In this document: in pieces, positions 35,173-46,823 of the stretch | Layout: the number at the start of each line of letters is the position of its first letter | How positions within the stretch are numbered: position 1 is the stretch's first letter | NCBI RefSeq assembly: GCF_016839145.1 | Contig: NZ_CP069303.1 | Span: forward strand, 1,302,001-1,366,000 | From: Shinella sp. PSBB067 | GTDB lineage: Bacteria > Pseudomonadota > Alphaproteobacteria > Rhizobiales > Rhizobiaceae | Reading direction: 5' to 3' | DNA length: 64,000 nucleotides | Translations under genes and position numbers: made by a program | The notes under the pieces: model-generated | The model's database searches: none | Seen by the model: only the letters and a program-made list of their open reading frames with translations | What the model was told of the DNA's origin: nothing

Positions 35173-36198
35173 ATGACGTGCTTGAAAGATAAGCAATTGG
35201 CGATCCCCAACCTGTCGGCGCCGCTGGCGATCGGCTCACAGACCTTGCGAAACCGGGTGGTGCTGGCGCCGATGTCCGGCGTCACGGACCTTCCGTTCCG
35301 CGATCTCGCCTGGCGTTTCGGTGCGGGCCTCGTGGTCACGGAAATGGTGGCGAGCCGCGAACTGGCGCTGAACGCGCGGGAAAGCTGGTCGCGCATCCGC
35401 AATTGTGGCATCCGCCCGCATATGGTGCAGCTCGCCGGGCGCGAGGCGCACTGGATGGCGGAGGCGGCGCGCATCGCTGAAGGCGAGGGTGCCGACATCA
35501 TCGACATCAACATGGGCTGCCCGGCCAAGAAGGTGATCGGCGGCTATTCCGGTTCCGCGCTGATGCGCGATCCGGACATGGCGCTCGGCCTGATCGAGGC
35601 GACCGTCAACGCCGTGAAGGTGCCGGTGACGGTGAAGATGCGGCTCGGCTGGGACCATGATTCGCTGAATGCTCCGCAGATCGCCGCCCGCGCCGAGGCG
35701 GCGGGCGCGGCGATGATCACCGTGCACGGCCGCACCCGCATGCAGTTCTACGAGGGCAGGGCGGATTGGGACGCGATCCGTGCCGTGCGCGATGTCCTCT
35801 CCATTCCGCTCATCGCCAATGGCGATGTCGATACCGCAGAGGACGCACTGGGAATCCTCCGCCGCTCGGGAGCGGATGCCGTGATGGTCGGCCGTTCCGC
35901 GCAGGGCAGGCCGTGGCACCCGGCCGTGCTGGCGGGGACATGCGCGCATCCCTCCGTGGAAGAGGTTGCGGCGACAGCGGTCGGGCACTACCGCATGATG
36001 CTCGATTTCTACGGCATCGAAGCGGGCCTGCGCCATGCGCGCAAACATGTCGGCTGGTATCTGGAGCGCTTTGCGACCGGCCTTGCCGGCGCGGCGAAGG
36101 CCGAGATCATGACGGCGCGCGACAGCGATTTCGTCGCCGGCCGTCTGGCGGAGGCGATCCTTTCGGGCGAGGCATCGAAGCTGGGAGAAGCCGCATGA
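35173..36198 (+). CDS. dusB: tRNA-dihydrouridine synthase B (NifR3-like)
   Basis: Reduces specific uridines of tRNA to dihydrouridine with FMN. The 341-residue TIM-barrel protein has [21 protein letters not shown], the catalytic cysteine in [27 protein letters not shown], and the FMN phosphate site [17 protein letters not shown]. Its stop overlaps the ntrB start (ATGA). The nifR3-ntrB-ntrC order is a classic alphaproteobacterial arrangement. A few N-terminal residues are uncertain because of the nearby promoter. Confidence 0.96.
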   Translation: MTCLKDKQLAIPNLSAPLAIGSQTLRNRVVLAPMSGVTDLPFRDLAWRFGAGLVVTEMVASRELALNARESWSRIRNCGIRPHMVQLAGREAHWMAEAARIAEGEGADIIDINMGCPAKKVIGGYSGSALMRDPDMALGLIEATVNAVKVPVTVKMRLGWDHDSLNAPQIAARAEAAGAAMITVHGRTRMQFYEGRADWDAIRAVRDVLSIPLIANGDVDTAEDALGILRRSGADAVMVGRSAQGRPWHPAVLAGTCAHPSVEEVAATAVGHYRMMLDFYGIEAGLRHARKHVGWYLERFATGLAGAAKAEIMTARDSDFVAGRLAEAILSGEASKLGEAA

Positions 36199-37342
36199 CC
36201 GGCAGGCCGGCAGACCCCAACGCCGCGCGGGCGCCGGAACTGGCGCTCGCCGTGCTCAACGCCATCCAGAACCCGGTGATCCTGGTCGATGTGAACGGGC
36301 TGATCGCCTTCGCCAACTGGGAGGCCGAATCCTTCTTCGGGGCGAGCGCAAGCCATCTCGCCCGCCACGACGTCTCGACCTTCATTCCCTTCGGCAGCCC
36401 GCTCCTGACGCTGATCGACCAGGTGCGCGAGCGCAAGGCTCCCGTCAGCGAGTATCGCGTGGATTTGAGCTCGCCGCGGCTCGGCGCCGAAAAGCTGGTC
36501 GACATCTACGTGGCGCCCGTCACCACCGATCCGGGTTCCGTGGTCGTGGTGATCCAGGAGCGCTCGATGGCGGACAAGATCGACCGCCAGCTCACCCACC
36601 GCACCGCCGCCCGTTCCGTGACCGGTCTCGCCTCCATGCTGGCACACGAGATCAAGAACCCGCTCTCGGGCATCCGCGGCGCGGCGCAGCTTCTGGAAAC
36701 CTCCGTCATCGACGAGGACCGGGCGCTGACGCGCCTCATCTGCGACGAGACCGACCGCATCGTCTCGCTGGTCGACCGCATGGAGGTGTTCTCCGACGAG
36801 CGGCCGGTCGACCGCGTGCCCGTCAACATCCATTCCGTCCTCGACCATGTGAAGGCCGTCGCGAAGGCGGGCTTCGCGCGCAATATCAAGATCAGCGAGC
36901 TCTACGACCCCTCGCTGCCTCCGGTCTATGCCAACAGGGACCAGCTCGTTCAGGTGTTCCTGAACCTCGTCAAGAACGCCGCGGAGGCGATCGGCGACCG
37001 GCCGGACGGCGAAATCCAGCTCACCACGGCATACCGGCCCGGCATCCGGCTTTCGGTCGCCGGCACGCGGGAGAAGATCTCGCTGCCGCTGGAATTCTGC
37101 GTGCACGACAATGGCCCGGGCGTTCCGGCCGACCTGCTGCCGCATCTCTTCGATCCCTTCATCACCACCAAGACCAACGGTTCCGGCCTCGGCCTTGCGC
37201 TGGTCGCCAAGATCATCGGCGGCCATGGCGGCATCGTCGAATGCGACAGCCAGGGCACCCGGACCACCTTCCGCGTGCTGATGCCGGCCTCCCGCGGCGT
37301 CAGTGAAGACGACGACTATCCCAAGACCAAAGGACATGATTG

Positions 37343-37343
<1 letters not shown>
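36195..37343 (+). CDS. ntrB: Nitrogen regulation sensor kinase NtrB
   Basis: Cytosolic histidine kinase/phosphatase that phosphorylates NtrC under nitrogen limitation and is inhibited through PII protein. The 382-residue protein has an N-terminal PAS domain (about 12-125), the H-box [20 protein letters not shown] with His151, and an ATPase domain with [17 protein letters not shown] and GSGLGLALV. It overlaps both dusB and ntrC by a few bases, so the three are translated together. Confidence 0.97.
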
Positions 37344-38797
<1,454 letters not shown>

Positions 38798-38998
38798 CTT
38801 GCCGGCAGGGGGCGTTGCATTTTGGCCACAATCTGTTGCTTGAGGGTAACAGAGGGGTTTGCGGCCGAATAGGCCCGCGTGCCCGGCCGTCGGAAACATG
38901 GGCGCGTGGCACCCGGTTCCACGCGGCCGGCACCACCCCGGAAAATGCGATGTGATGCCGGCGGCCCATGGGTAGACGGCCGGGGAGCGGTGCGGCAG

Positions 38999-41269
38999 AT
39001 GACGGAAGGCGTGAGCCTGCTTTCGAACGGACAGGATGGCGGGGCGGTTGCCGATCGGCGCGCCTCCTTTGCCCTGCCGGGCCTGCTGCTGGCCGGCGGC
39101 GCGCTGGTTGCCGCGACCATGTCGCTGTTCATCCTGCTTGGCCTGACGCCGATCAAGCCGGAAGCCAACGTCGTGATCGCATCGGCGACGATCAACGCGC
39201 TCTTCGTCGTCGGCCTGATGTTCCTGATCGGCCGCGAGATCCTGCGGCTGCTGCGCGCCCGCAGCCGCGGCCGTGCCGCCGCAAGGCTGCATGTGCGCAT
39301 CGTCGCGCTGTTCTCGATCGTCGCGATCACGCCGGCCGTGCTCGTCGCCATCTTCGCCTCCATCACGCTCGATGTCGGCCTCGACCGCTGGTTCTCCATC
39401 CGCACCCAGTCGATCGTCAGCTCGTCGCTCAACGTGGCGCAGGCCTATGTGCTGGAAAATGCGAGTTACCTGCAGGGGCAGACGGCCTCCATGGCCAACG
39501 ACCTCGACCGGAACCGCCAGCTCTACAGCCTCGACCGGACCGGCTTCATCGAGCTGATGACGCGGCAGGCGCGCGGGCGCGGCATGCTCGGCGCCTTCCT
39601 GCTGCGTGCGGACGGATCGACGATCCTGCAGGCCAGCATCCCCACGGAAAACCCGCTGCCGCCGATCCCGGAAAGCGCCCTAAGGGCATCCGCCAGCGGC
39701 CAGCCGACGCTCATCCCGCCGGGCACGACGAACCTCGTCGGCGCCATCATCAAGCTGGAGAACATACCGGACGCCTTCCTCTACACCATCCGCACCGTCG
39801 ATCCCGAGGTGATGCGCTCGATGCGCCTGATGGAGGAGAACACCGCCGAATACCGCGCGCTCGAAGCCGGGCGCACGACGCTGCAGATCGCCTTCGGCGT
39901 TCTCTATCTCGGCTTCGCGCTGATCGTGCTCCTTGCCGCCATCTGGACCGCGATCGCGGTGGCCGACCGTATCGTGCGGCCGATCCGCCAGTTGATCGGC
40001 GCGGCCGACAGCGTGGCGTCGGGCAATCTCGACGTCAGCGTGCCCGTGCGCATCGCCGACGGCGACGTCGGCAACCTCTCGCGCACCTTCAACAAGATGA
40101 TCGCCGAGATCCGCGCCCAGCAGGACCAGATCCTCGACGCCAAGGACGAGGTCGACCACCGCCGCCGCTTCATCGAGGCGGTGCTGTCGGGCGTGACCGC
40201 CGCCGTCATCGGCGTGGAGGGCGACGGCCGCGTGACCATCGCCAATCTCTCGGCGGAAATCCTGCTCGGGCGGGAGGTCGACGATCTCATCGGCCAGCCG
40301 CTCGCCGAGGTCGCGCCGGAAATCGCCGCCGTGCTGGCGGAAGGCTCGACCCGCCACCGCCACGACTATCGCCGGCAGGTCAACATCATGCATGGCGGCA
40401 AGGAGCGGACGCTGAACGTGCAGGTGACGCGCGAGGAAGCGAAGGATGCGCAGGAATCCTACGTCGTCACCATCGACGACATCACGGACCTCGTCATCGC
40501 ACAGCGCTCGACCGCCTGGGCGGACGTGGCGCGCCGCATCGCGCACGAGATCAAGAACCCGCTGACGCCGATCCAGCTTTCCGCCGAACGCATCCGCCGC
40601 CGCTACGGCAAGCAGATCGACCAGGAGGACCGCGCCGTCTTCGACCAGTGTACGGACACCATCGTGCGGCAGGTCGAGGACATCGGCCGCATGGTGGACG
40701 AGTTCTCCGCCTTCGCGCGCATGCCGAAGCCGACGAAGGAACGCTCGGACCTGCGCGGCATCCTGAAGGATGCGGTGTTCCTGCGCGAGATGGGCAACAG
40801 CCACGTCGCCTTCCACAAGGACCTCGGCGAGGTGCCGCTGACGGGGCTCTTCGACGCGCGCATGCTCGGCCAGGCCTTCGGCAATCTCATCAAGAACGCG
40901 GTCGAGGCCATCGAGGCGCTGCCGCCGGATGTTTCGCGCGAGGAACGCAAGGTTCTCGTGCGGGCGATGGCCGACGATGCGGGCCGCCGCTTCGTCGTCG
41001 ACGTCGTCGACAACGGCAAGGGCCTCCCGACCGAGAACCGGCACCGCATTCTCGAACCCTATATGACGATGCGCGAGAAGGGCACGGGGCTCGGCCTCGC
41101 AATCGTCAAGAAGATCATCGAAGACCATGGCGGGCAGCTCGAGCTGCACGATGCGCCTGCGGACTTCGACCACGGCCACGGGGCGATGATCCGCGTGATC
41201 CTGCCCTACGAGGAAACGGTGGCCACCGATGCGGATAATAAGAGCAAGGAAATGAGCCATGGCGTCTGA
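38999..41269 (+). CDS. ntrY: Membrane sensor kinase NtrY
   Basis: A 756-residue sensor kinase that pairs with NtrX. Three membrane helices lie in the first 125 residues and a fourth near 285-310; the stretch between them is a periplasmic sensor. HAMP, PAS and kinase domains follow, with H-box [23 protein letters not shown] (His516), NLIKNAVEAI, DNGKGLP and GTGLGLAIVKK. A GTG nine bases upstream is an alternative start. It overlaps ntrX by 11 bases. The pair affects nitrogen, redox and envelope traits in related bacteria. Confidence 0.96.
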   Translation: MTEGVSLLSNGQDGGAVADRRASFALPGLLLAGGALVAATMSLFILLGLTPIKPEANVVIASATINALFVVGLMFLIGREILRLLRARSRGRAAARLHVRIVALFSIVAITPAVLVAIFASITLDVGLDRWFSIRTQSIVSSSLNVAQAYVLENASYLQGQTASMANDLDRNRQLYSLDRTGFIELMTRQARGRGMLGAFLLRADGSTILQASIPTENPLPPIPESALRASASGQPTLIPPGTTNLVGAIIKLENIPDAFLYTIRTVDPEVMRSMRLMEENTAEYRALEAGRTTLQIAFGVLYLGFALIVLLAAIWTAIAVADRIVRPIRQLIGAADSVASGNLDVSVPVRIADGDVGNLSRTFNKMIAEIRAQQDQILDAKDEVDHRRRFIEAVLSGVTAAVIGVEGDGRVTIANLSAEILLGREVDDLIGQPLAEVAPEIAAVLAEGSTRHRHDYRRQVNIMHGGKERTLNVQVTREEAKDAQESYVVTIDDITDLVIAQRSTAWADVARRIAHEIKNPLTPIQLSAERIRRRYGKQIDQEDRAVFDQCTDTIVRQVEDIGRMVDEFSAFARMPKPTKERSDLRGILKDAVFLREMGNSHVAFHKDLGEVPLTGLFDARMLGQAFGNLIKNAVEAIEALPPDVSREERKVLVRAMADDAGRRFVVDVVDNGKGLPTENRHRILEPYMTMREKGTGLGLAIVKKIIEDHGGQLELHDAPADFDHGHGAMIRVILPYEETVATDADNKSKEMSHGV

Positions 41270-42623
41270 TATTCTCGTAGTGGACGACGAGGAGGACATC
41301 CGCGAGATCGTCTCCGGCATTCTCTCGGACGAGGGGCACGAGACGCGCACCGCCTATGACAGCGACAGCGCGCTTGCCGCCATCAGCGACCGCGTGCCGC
41401 GCCTCGTCTTCCTCGACATCTGGATGCAGGGCAGCAAGCTCGACGGCCTCGCGCTGCTCGACGAGATCAAGAGCCGCCACCCGGACCTGCCGGTGGTGAT
41501 GATCTCCGGCCACGGCAATATCGAGACGGCCGTCTCGGCGATCCGCCGCGGCGCCTACGACTTCATCGAGAAGCCCTTCAAGGCCGACCGGCTGATCCTG
41601 ATCGCCGAGCGGGCGCTGGAGAATTCCAAGCTGCGGCGCGAGGTGACGGAGCTGAAGAAGCGCTCGGGCGATCCGGCCGAACTCATCGGCACTTCCGTGG
41701 CCGTCTCGCAGCTTCGCCAGAACATCGAGAAGGTGTCCCCGACCAACAGCCGAATCATGATCCTCGGCCCCTCCGGTTCCGGCAAGGAACTGGTGGCGCG
41801 GATGATCCACCGCAAGTCGAGCCGTGCGGGCGGACCGTTCGTCGTGCTGAACGCGGCGGCCATCACGCCGGAGCGCATGGAGATCGCGCTGTTCGGCACG
41901 GAGGGCACGCCCGGCCAGACGCGCCGGACGGGCGCGCTGGAAGAGGCCCATGGCGGCATCCTCTATCTCGACGAGATCGGCGAGATGCCGCGCGAGACGC
42001 AGAACAAGATCCTGCGCGTGCTTGTCGACCAGCAGTTCGAGCGCGTCGGCGGCTCGAAGCGGGTGAGGGTGGATGTGCGCATCATCTCCTCCACCGCCTA
42101 CAACCTCGAAAGCCTGATCGCCGAGGGCGGTTTTCGCGAGGACCTCTACCATCGCCTCGCCGTGGTGCCGGTGCGCGTGCCGCCGCTTGCCGAGCGGCGC
42201 GAGGACATTCCCTTCCTCGTCGACATGTTCATGCGCCAGATCAGCGAGCAGGCCGGCATCCGGGCGCGCAAGATCGGCGACGATGCGCTCGCCGTGCTCC
42301 AGGCGCACGACTGGCCGGGCAATATCCGCCAGCTTCGCAACAATATCGAGCGACTGATGATCCTTGCCCGCAGCGACGGTCCCGATACGCCGATCACGGC
42401 CGACATGCTGCCGACGGAAGTCGGCGACATGCTGCCGAAGATCTCCACCCAGGGCGACCAGCACATCATGACGCTGCCGCTGCGCGAGGCACGCGAGATG
42501 TTCGAGCGGGACTACCTGATCGCCCAGATCAACCGTTTCGGCGGCAACATCTCCCGCACGGCCGAATTCGTCGGCATGGAACGCTCGGCGCTCCATCGCA
42601 AACTGAAGTCGCTTGGCGTATAA
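41259..42623 (+). CDS. ntrX: Response regulator NtrX
   Basis: A 454-residue regulator with a receiver domain (Asp53), an AAA+ domain with GPSGSGKE, and a Fis-type DNA-binding C-terminus (GGNISRTAEFVGMERSALHRKL). Where sigma-54 activators have GAFTGA, this protein reads GTEGTPGQTRRTGALEEA, so the loop that contacts sigma-54 is missing. That fits a regulator acting on sigma-70 promoters or as a repressor, as proposed for alphaproteobacterial NtrX. Confidence 0.96.
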   Translation: MASDILVVDDEEDIREIVSGILSDEGHETRTAYDSDSALAAISDRVPRLVFLDIWMQGSKLDGLALLDEIKSRHPDLPVVMISGHGNIETAVSAIRRGAYDFIEKPFKADRLILIAERALENSKLRREVTELKKRSGDPAELIGTSVAVSQLRQNIEKVSPTNSRIMILGPSGSGKELVARMIHRKSSRAGGPFVVLNAAAITPERMEIALFGTEGTPGQTRRTGALEEAHGGILYLDEIGEMPRETQNKILRVLVDQQFERVGGSKRVRVDVRIISSTAYNLESLIAEGGFREDLYHRLAVVPVRVPPLAERREDIPFLVDMFMRQISEQAGIRARKIGDDALAVLQAHDWPGNIRQLRNNIERLMILARSDGPDTPITADMLPTEVGDMLPKISTQGDQHIMTLPLREAREMFERDYLIAQINRFGGNISRTAEFVGMERSALHRKLKSLGV

Positions 42624-42653
42624 GGCCCTCGGGGACTTGAGGGATTCGACGCT

Positions 42654-44030
42654 ATGAAGGTCATCATCTGCGGCGCCGGACGCGTCGGCTACGGTATCGC
42701 AGAGCGTCTCTCGCAGGAGGGCAACGACGTGTCGGTCATCGACATGCAGCCCTCGCTCATATCGGCCATCACCGAGACGCTCGACGTCAGCGGCGTCGTG
42801 GGCCACGGCGCGCATCCGGAAGTGCTGGCCAAGGCCGGCGCCGACCAGGCGGACATGCTCATCGCCGTCACCCTGTTCGACGAGATCAACATGGTCGCCT
42901 GCCAGGTGGCGCATTCGCTCTTCAACGTGCCGACCAAGATCGCCCGCATCCGCTCGCAGAGCTACCTGGCGCCGGAATATTCGGACCTCTTCTCGCGCGA
43001 GAACCTGCCCATCGACGTCACCATCTCGCCGGAGGTGGAGGTGGGCAAGATGGTCCTGCGGCGCATCTCCTTCCCCGGCGCGACGGATGTGGTGCGCTTT
43101 GCCGACGACCGCATCGTCATGATCGCGATCGAATGCATGGAGGATTGCCCGGTCGTGGAGACGCCGCTGAAGCAGCTCAGCGAGCTCTTCCCGGACCTCA
43201 ACGCCACCGTCACCGGCATCTATTCCAACGGCAGGCTGTTCGTGCCCAACTCCTCCGACCAGCTCCACTCCGGCGATCTTGCCTATGTCGTATGCGACAA
43301 GGGGCATGTGCGGCGCACGCTCGCGCTCTTCGGCCACGAGGAGCAGGAGGCGGCCCGCATCGTCATCGCCGGCGGCGGCAATATCGGCTATTTCGTCGCC
43401 AAGGCCATCGAGGACTACCAGCCGAAGACGCGGCTGAAGATCATCGAGAGCGATCGCGAGCGCGCCGTCGCCATCGCCGACAAGCTGCGCAACGCCGTCG
43501 TCCTGCATGGCTCCGCGCTCGACCAGAAGATGCTGCTCCAGGCCGACATTCAGGATGCCGACCTCATCGTCGCGCTCACCAACAACGACCAGATCAACAT
43601 CCTCGGCTCCGTCATGGCCAAGCGCCTCGGCTGCAAGCAGAACCTGGTGCTGATCAACGACCCGACCTACGAGGACTTCACCAAGAGCCTCGGCATCGAC
43701 GCGCATATCAATCCGCGCGCCGTCACCATCTCCGGCATCCTGCAGCACGTCCGCAAGGGCCGCATCCGCGCGGTCTATGCCGTGCAGAAGGGCTCCGCCG
43801 AGGTGATCGAGGCCGAGGCGCTGGAGACCTCGCCGCTCGTCGGCCGCCCCTTGCGCGAGATCGAGCTGCCGCCGGGCATCCGCATCGGCGCGATCTGCCG
43901 CGACCAGACCGTGATCCACCCGGACGGCAGCACGAAGATCAAGGCGAAGGACCGGGTGGTGCTCTTTGCCGCCGCCGCGGCCGTGCGTCATGTCGAGCAG
44001 CTCTTCCGCGTCAGCATCCAGTATTTCTAG
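42654..44030 (+). CDS. trkA: TrkA, peripheral potassium-uptake subunit
   Basis: Binds NAD(H) and gates the TrkH/TrkG potassium channel at the inner face of the membrane. The 458-residue protein has two repeated RCK units, beginning MKVIICGAGRVGYGIAERL and IVIAGGGNIGYFVAKAI, each followed by a TrkA-C domain. Position right after ntrYX is conserved in rhizobia and others. No partner channel gene is present in this window. Confidence 0.96.
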   Translation: MKVIICGAGRVGYGIAERLSQEGNDVSVIDMQPSLISAITETLDVSGVVGHGAHPEVLAKAGADQADMLIAVTLFDEINMVACQVAHSLFNVPTKIARIRSQSYLAPEYSDLFSRENLPIDVTISPEVEVGKMVLRRISFPGATDVVRFADDRIVMIAIECMEDCPVVETPLKQLSELFPDLNATVTGIYSNGRLFVPNSSDQLHSGDLAYVVCDKGHVRRTLALFGHEEQEAARIVIAGGGNIGYFVAKAIEDYQPKTRLKIIESDRERAVAIADKLRNAVVLHGSALDQKMLLQADIQDADLIVALTNNDQINILGSVMAKRLGCKQNLVLINDPTYEDFTKSLGIDAHINPRAVTISGILQHVRKGRIRAVYAVQKGSAEVIEAEALETSPLVGRPLREIELPPGIRIGAICRDQTVIHPDGSTKIKAKDRVVLFAAAAAVRHVEQLFRVSIQYF

Positions 44031-44039
44031 GATCCCTCC

Positions 44040-44903
44040 ATGCCCCGTTTCGCCTATGTCAACGGCCGTTACGTCCGCCATGCCGACGCCGCGGTGCATA
44101 TCGAGGACCGCGGCTTCGTGTTCGCCGATGCGGTCTACGAGGTCTGCCAGGTACGGGAAAGGTGCATCGTCGACCTTTCCCGCCATCTCGACCGGCTCGA
44201 CCGCTCGCTTGGCGAAATCCGTATCCGCCCGCCGATGCCGCGCGCGGCGCTCGTGGGAATCATGCGCGAGGTGCTTCGCCGCAACCGGGTGGCCGACGGC
44301 ATGGTCTATCTCCAGGTGACGCGCGGCGTCGCCCGCCGCGACCATGTCTTCCCGTCGCCCGAGGTGCGCGCGTCTCTCGTCGTCACGGCAAAGTCGCTGG
44401 ACCCCGCGGTGAGTGCCGCGAAATACGCCGCCGGCATCAGGGCGGTCACGGTTCCCGACAACCGCTGGGGCCGGGTGGACATCAAGACCGTCGGCCTCCT
44501 GCCGAACGTTCTGGCGCGCCAGCAGGCGAAGGAGGCGGGCGCACAGGAAGCGATCTTCGTCGATGCCGAGGGCAATGTGACGGAGGGCGGGGCAACGAAC
44601 CTGTGGATCGTCGACCGCGCCGGAACGCTCGTCACGCGGCCCGCCGACCATGCGATCCTGCGCGGCATCACCCGCACGACGCTGATGGACGTTGCTGCCA
44701 AGCTCGGCATTTTGGTGGAGGAGCGGTGCTTTTCCGTCGCGGAAATGCTGGAAGCACGGGAAGTCTTCGTCACCGGCGCGACGACGATATGCCTGCCGGT
44801 CGTTTCCATCGACGGCAAGACGATCGCCAACGGGCACCCCGGCATGACCGCGCAGAAAATTCGCGACGCTTTTTTCGCCGTTGCGGAGAAGACCGCGATT
44901 TGA
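44040..44903 (+). CDS. D-amino acid aminotransferase-like PLP enzyme
   Basis: A 287-residue fold-type IV PLP enzyme. [13 protein letters not shown] near the N-terminus, the PLP lysine in [37 protein letters not shown], and [11 protein letters not shown] are diagnostic for the D-alanine transaminase/branched-chain aminotransferase group; the sequence order fits D-amino acid transaminase better. It lies between trkA and hfq, the usual alphaproteobacterial place. Confidence 0.9.
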   Translation: MPRFAYVNGRYVRHADAAVHIEDRGFVFADAVYEVCQVRERCIVDLSRHLDRLDRSLGEIRIRPPMPRAALVGIMREVLRRNRVADGMVYLQVTRGVARRDHVFPSPEVRASLVVTAKSLDPAVSAAKYAAGIRAVTVPDNRWGRVDIKTVGLLPNVLARQQAKEAGAQEAIFVDAEGNVTEGGATNLWIVDRAGTLVTRPADHAILRGITRTTLMDVAAKLGILVEERCFSVAEMLEAREVFVTGATTICLPVVSIDGKTIANGHPGMTAQKIRDAFFAVAEKTAI

Positions 44904-45000
44904 TACCAAACTCGGCGGTCCGGGAGTTTGTGCCCGGCGTGGGGACATTTATTTTCAGTCAACCGGTCTCAAGGGCCGGCAATCAGAAAGAAGCGGCGCC

Positions 45001-45243
45001 ATGGCGGAACGTTCTCAGAACCTGCAGGATCTTTTTCTTAATACCGTTCGCAAGCAAAAGATTTCCCTGACGATCTTCCTCATCAACGGGGTCAAGCTGA
45101 CCGGGGTTGTCACCTCTTTCGACAACTTCTGTGTGCTCCTGCGTCGCGACGGTCACTCGCAGCTCGTGTACAAGCACGCGATCTCCACCATCATGCCCGG
45201 CCAGCCGCTGCAGATGTTCGAGACCGAGGAAAGCGGCTCCTGA
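45001..45243 (+). CDS. hfq: RNA chaperone Hfq
   Basis: An 80-residue Sm-like hexameric protein that helps small RNAs pair with messenger RNAs. Both Sm motifs are visible: [19 protein letters not shown] and [20 protein letters not shown], then [10 protein letters not shown]. The C-terminal tail is short, as usual outside gammaproteobacteria. The ATG is preceded by GAAAGAAGCGGCGCC. It is followed by hflX, as in many proteobacteria. Confidence 0.98.
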   Translation: MAERSQNLQDLFLNTVRKQKISLTIFLINGVKLTGVVTSFDNFCVLLRRDGHSQLVYKHAISTIMPGQPLQMFETEESGS

Positions 45244-45320
45244 CAGGACCCACGAAAATTAGCAAAACCGATTCCCGCAAGGACTCCATCGTCCCGGACG
45301 CCGAAAAGCACCGGGACGAC

Positions 45321-46646
45321 ATGCGCGCCGTCGTCATCGTCCCTGTATTGAAGGCTTCGCGCGCCAAGCCCGATCCGGCGGCGCCGGCCCCGCGGTCCGA
45401 CGAGGCGCGCCTGGAAGAGGCCGTGGGCCTCGCCCGGGCCATCGACCTCACGGTGGCCTACTCGGCCATCGTGCCCGTGGCGCAGCCCAAGCCCGGAACG
45501 CTTCTCGGCACCGGCAAGATCGAGGAGATCAAGGCTGCGCTCGACGAGCACGATGCCGGCCTCGTCATCGTCGACCATCCCCTGACGCCCGTGCAGCAGC
45601 GCAATCTCGAGAAGGAATGGAACGCCAAGGTCATCGACCGCACCGGCCTCATTCTCGAAATCTTCGGCCGCCGTGCCTCCACCAAGGAAGGCACGCTCCA
45701 GGTCGAGCTCGCCCATCTCAACTACCAGCGCGGCCGCCTCGTGCGCAGCTGGACCCACCTTGAGCGCCAGCGCGGCGGCGCCGGCTTCATGGGCGGTCCG
45801 GGCGAAACGCAGATCGAGGCCGACCGCCGGCTGCTGCAGGACAAGATCGTCAAGCTGGAGCGCGAACTGGAGCAGGTGCGCCGCACCCGCCAGCTTCACC
45901 GCTCCAAGCGCAAGAAGGTGCCGCATCCCATCGTCGCGCTCGTCGGCTATACGAATGCCGGCAAGTCGACGCTGTTCAACCGCATCACCGGGGCAGGGGT
46001 GCTCGCCGAGGACATGCTCTTCGCCACGCTCGACCCGACGCTGCGCCGCATGAAGCTGCCGCAGGGCCGCACCGTCATCCTCTCCGATACGGTGGGCTTC
46101 ATCTCCAACCTGCCGACCCACCTCGTCGCCGCCTTCCGCGCGACGCTGGAAGAGGTGCTGGAGGCGGACCTGATCCTGCATGTGCGCGACATGTCCGACC
46201 CGGACAACGGCGCGCAATCGTCCGACGTGCTGCGCATCCTCGCCGATCTCGGCATCGACGAGAAGGACGGCGCCGAACGTATCCTCGAAGTCTGGAACAA
46301 GATCGACCGGCTGGAGCCCGAAGCGCGCGAAGCGCTGGTGCAGAAGGCGGGTAGCCAGCCGAACGTGATTGCCGTGTCCGCCATTTCGGGCGAGGGGGTC
46401 GATACGCTGCTGGCCGAGATCAACCAGCGGCTCTCCGGCGTGCTCGTCGACCGCGACGTCGTCGTGCCTGTCATGCAGTTGCAGCTTCTGCCGTGGATTT
46501 ACGACCATTCGATCGTCGACGCCCGCGAGGACCTCGAGGACGGCAATGTGCGGCTGGAACTGCGGCTGACGGAAACGGAAGCCGCCGAACTCGACCGCCG
46601 TCTCGGCCTCGGCGGCAGGCCGGCGCGCGAGGATTGGGAGCGCTGA
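45321..46646 (+). CDS. hflX: GTPase HflX
   Basis: A ribosome-associated GTPase that rescues stalled or stressed ribosomes. The 441-residue protein has the HflX N-terminal domain (GTGKIEEIKAALDE; NLEKEWNAKVIDRTGLILEIFGRRA), a coiled coil, and a G domain with VGYTNAGKSTLFN, DPTLR, DTVGFI and NKID. The frame is open upstream to 45240 with only CTG or ATT codons as starts; the residues there (TKISKTDSRKDSI) look coding, so the real start may use a rare codon about 20 residues earlier. Confidence 0.95.
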   Translation: MRAVVIVPVLKASRAKPDPAAPAPRSDEARLEEAVGLARAIDLTVAYSAIVPVAQPKPGTLLGTGKIEEIKAALDEHDAGLVIVDHPLTPVQQRNLEKEWNAKVIDRTGLILEIFGRRASTKEGTLQVELAHLNYQRGRLVRSWTHLERQRGGAGFMGGPGETQIEADRRLLQDKIVKLERELEQVRRTRQLHRSKRKKVPHPIVALVGYTNAGKSTLFNRITGAGVLAEDMLFATLDPTLRRMKLPQGRTVILSDTVGFISNLPTHLVAAFRATLEEVLEADLILHVRDMSDPDNGAQSSDVLRILADLGIDEKDGAERILEVWNKIDRLEPEAREALVQKAGSQPNVIAVSAISGEGVDTLLAEINQRLSGVLVDRDVVVPVMQLQLLPWIYDHSIVDAREDLEDGNVRLELRLTETEAAELDRRLGLGGRPAREDWER

Positions 46647-46655
46647 GGGGGAAAG

Positions 46656-46813
46656 CCCCTCATCCCGCTGCCGCGACCTTCTCCCCGCAGGCGGGGAGAA
46701 GGCAGATGTGGCAAAGTCCCATTTGCTCGTTGGCGGCGATAGTTCAGGAAACCGTACCGGCATAGGCCTTCGCCTCGCTTGCGGGAAGAAGGTGCCGGCA
46801 GGCGGATGAGGGG
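46656..46813. repeat. RIME-like palindromic intergenic element
   Basis: The stretch between the convergent hflX and mazG genes is a nested palindrome. The outer arms are CCCCTCATCC (46656-46665) and GGATGAGGGG (46804-46813). Inside is a 12-bp arm pair, CCTTCTCCCCGC (46677-46688) and GCGGGGAGAAGG (46691-46702). The wording CCCCTCATCC plus CCTTCTCCCCGC is that of rhizobial intergenic mosaic elements (RIME) as I remember them. Confidence 0.8.
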
Positions 46814-46823
46814 CAGCCTCGGC

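Noticed and set aside
38823..38842. Possible sigma-54 promoter (TGGCCACAATCTGTTGC) before ntrY
   Set aside because: The GG and GC elements are 12 bases apart rather than 10, so the spacing does not fit a -24/-12 promoter.
41115..44948. A 1277-residue minus-strand frame opposite ntrX, trkA and the aminotransferase gene
   Set aside because: Same shadow effect of high-GC codon use; the plus-strand genes are clear family members.
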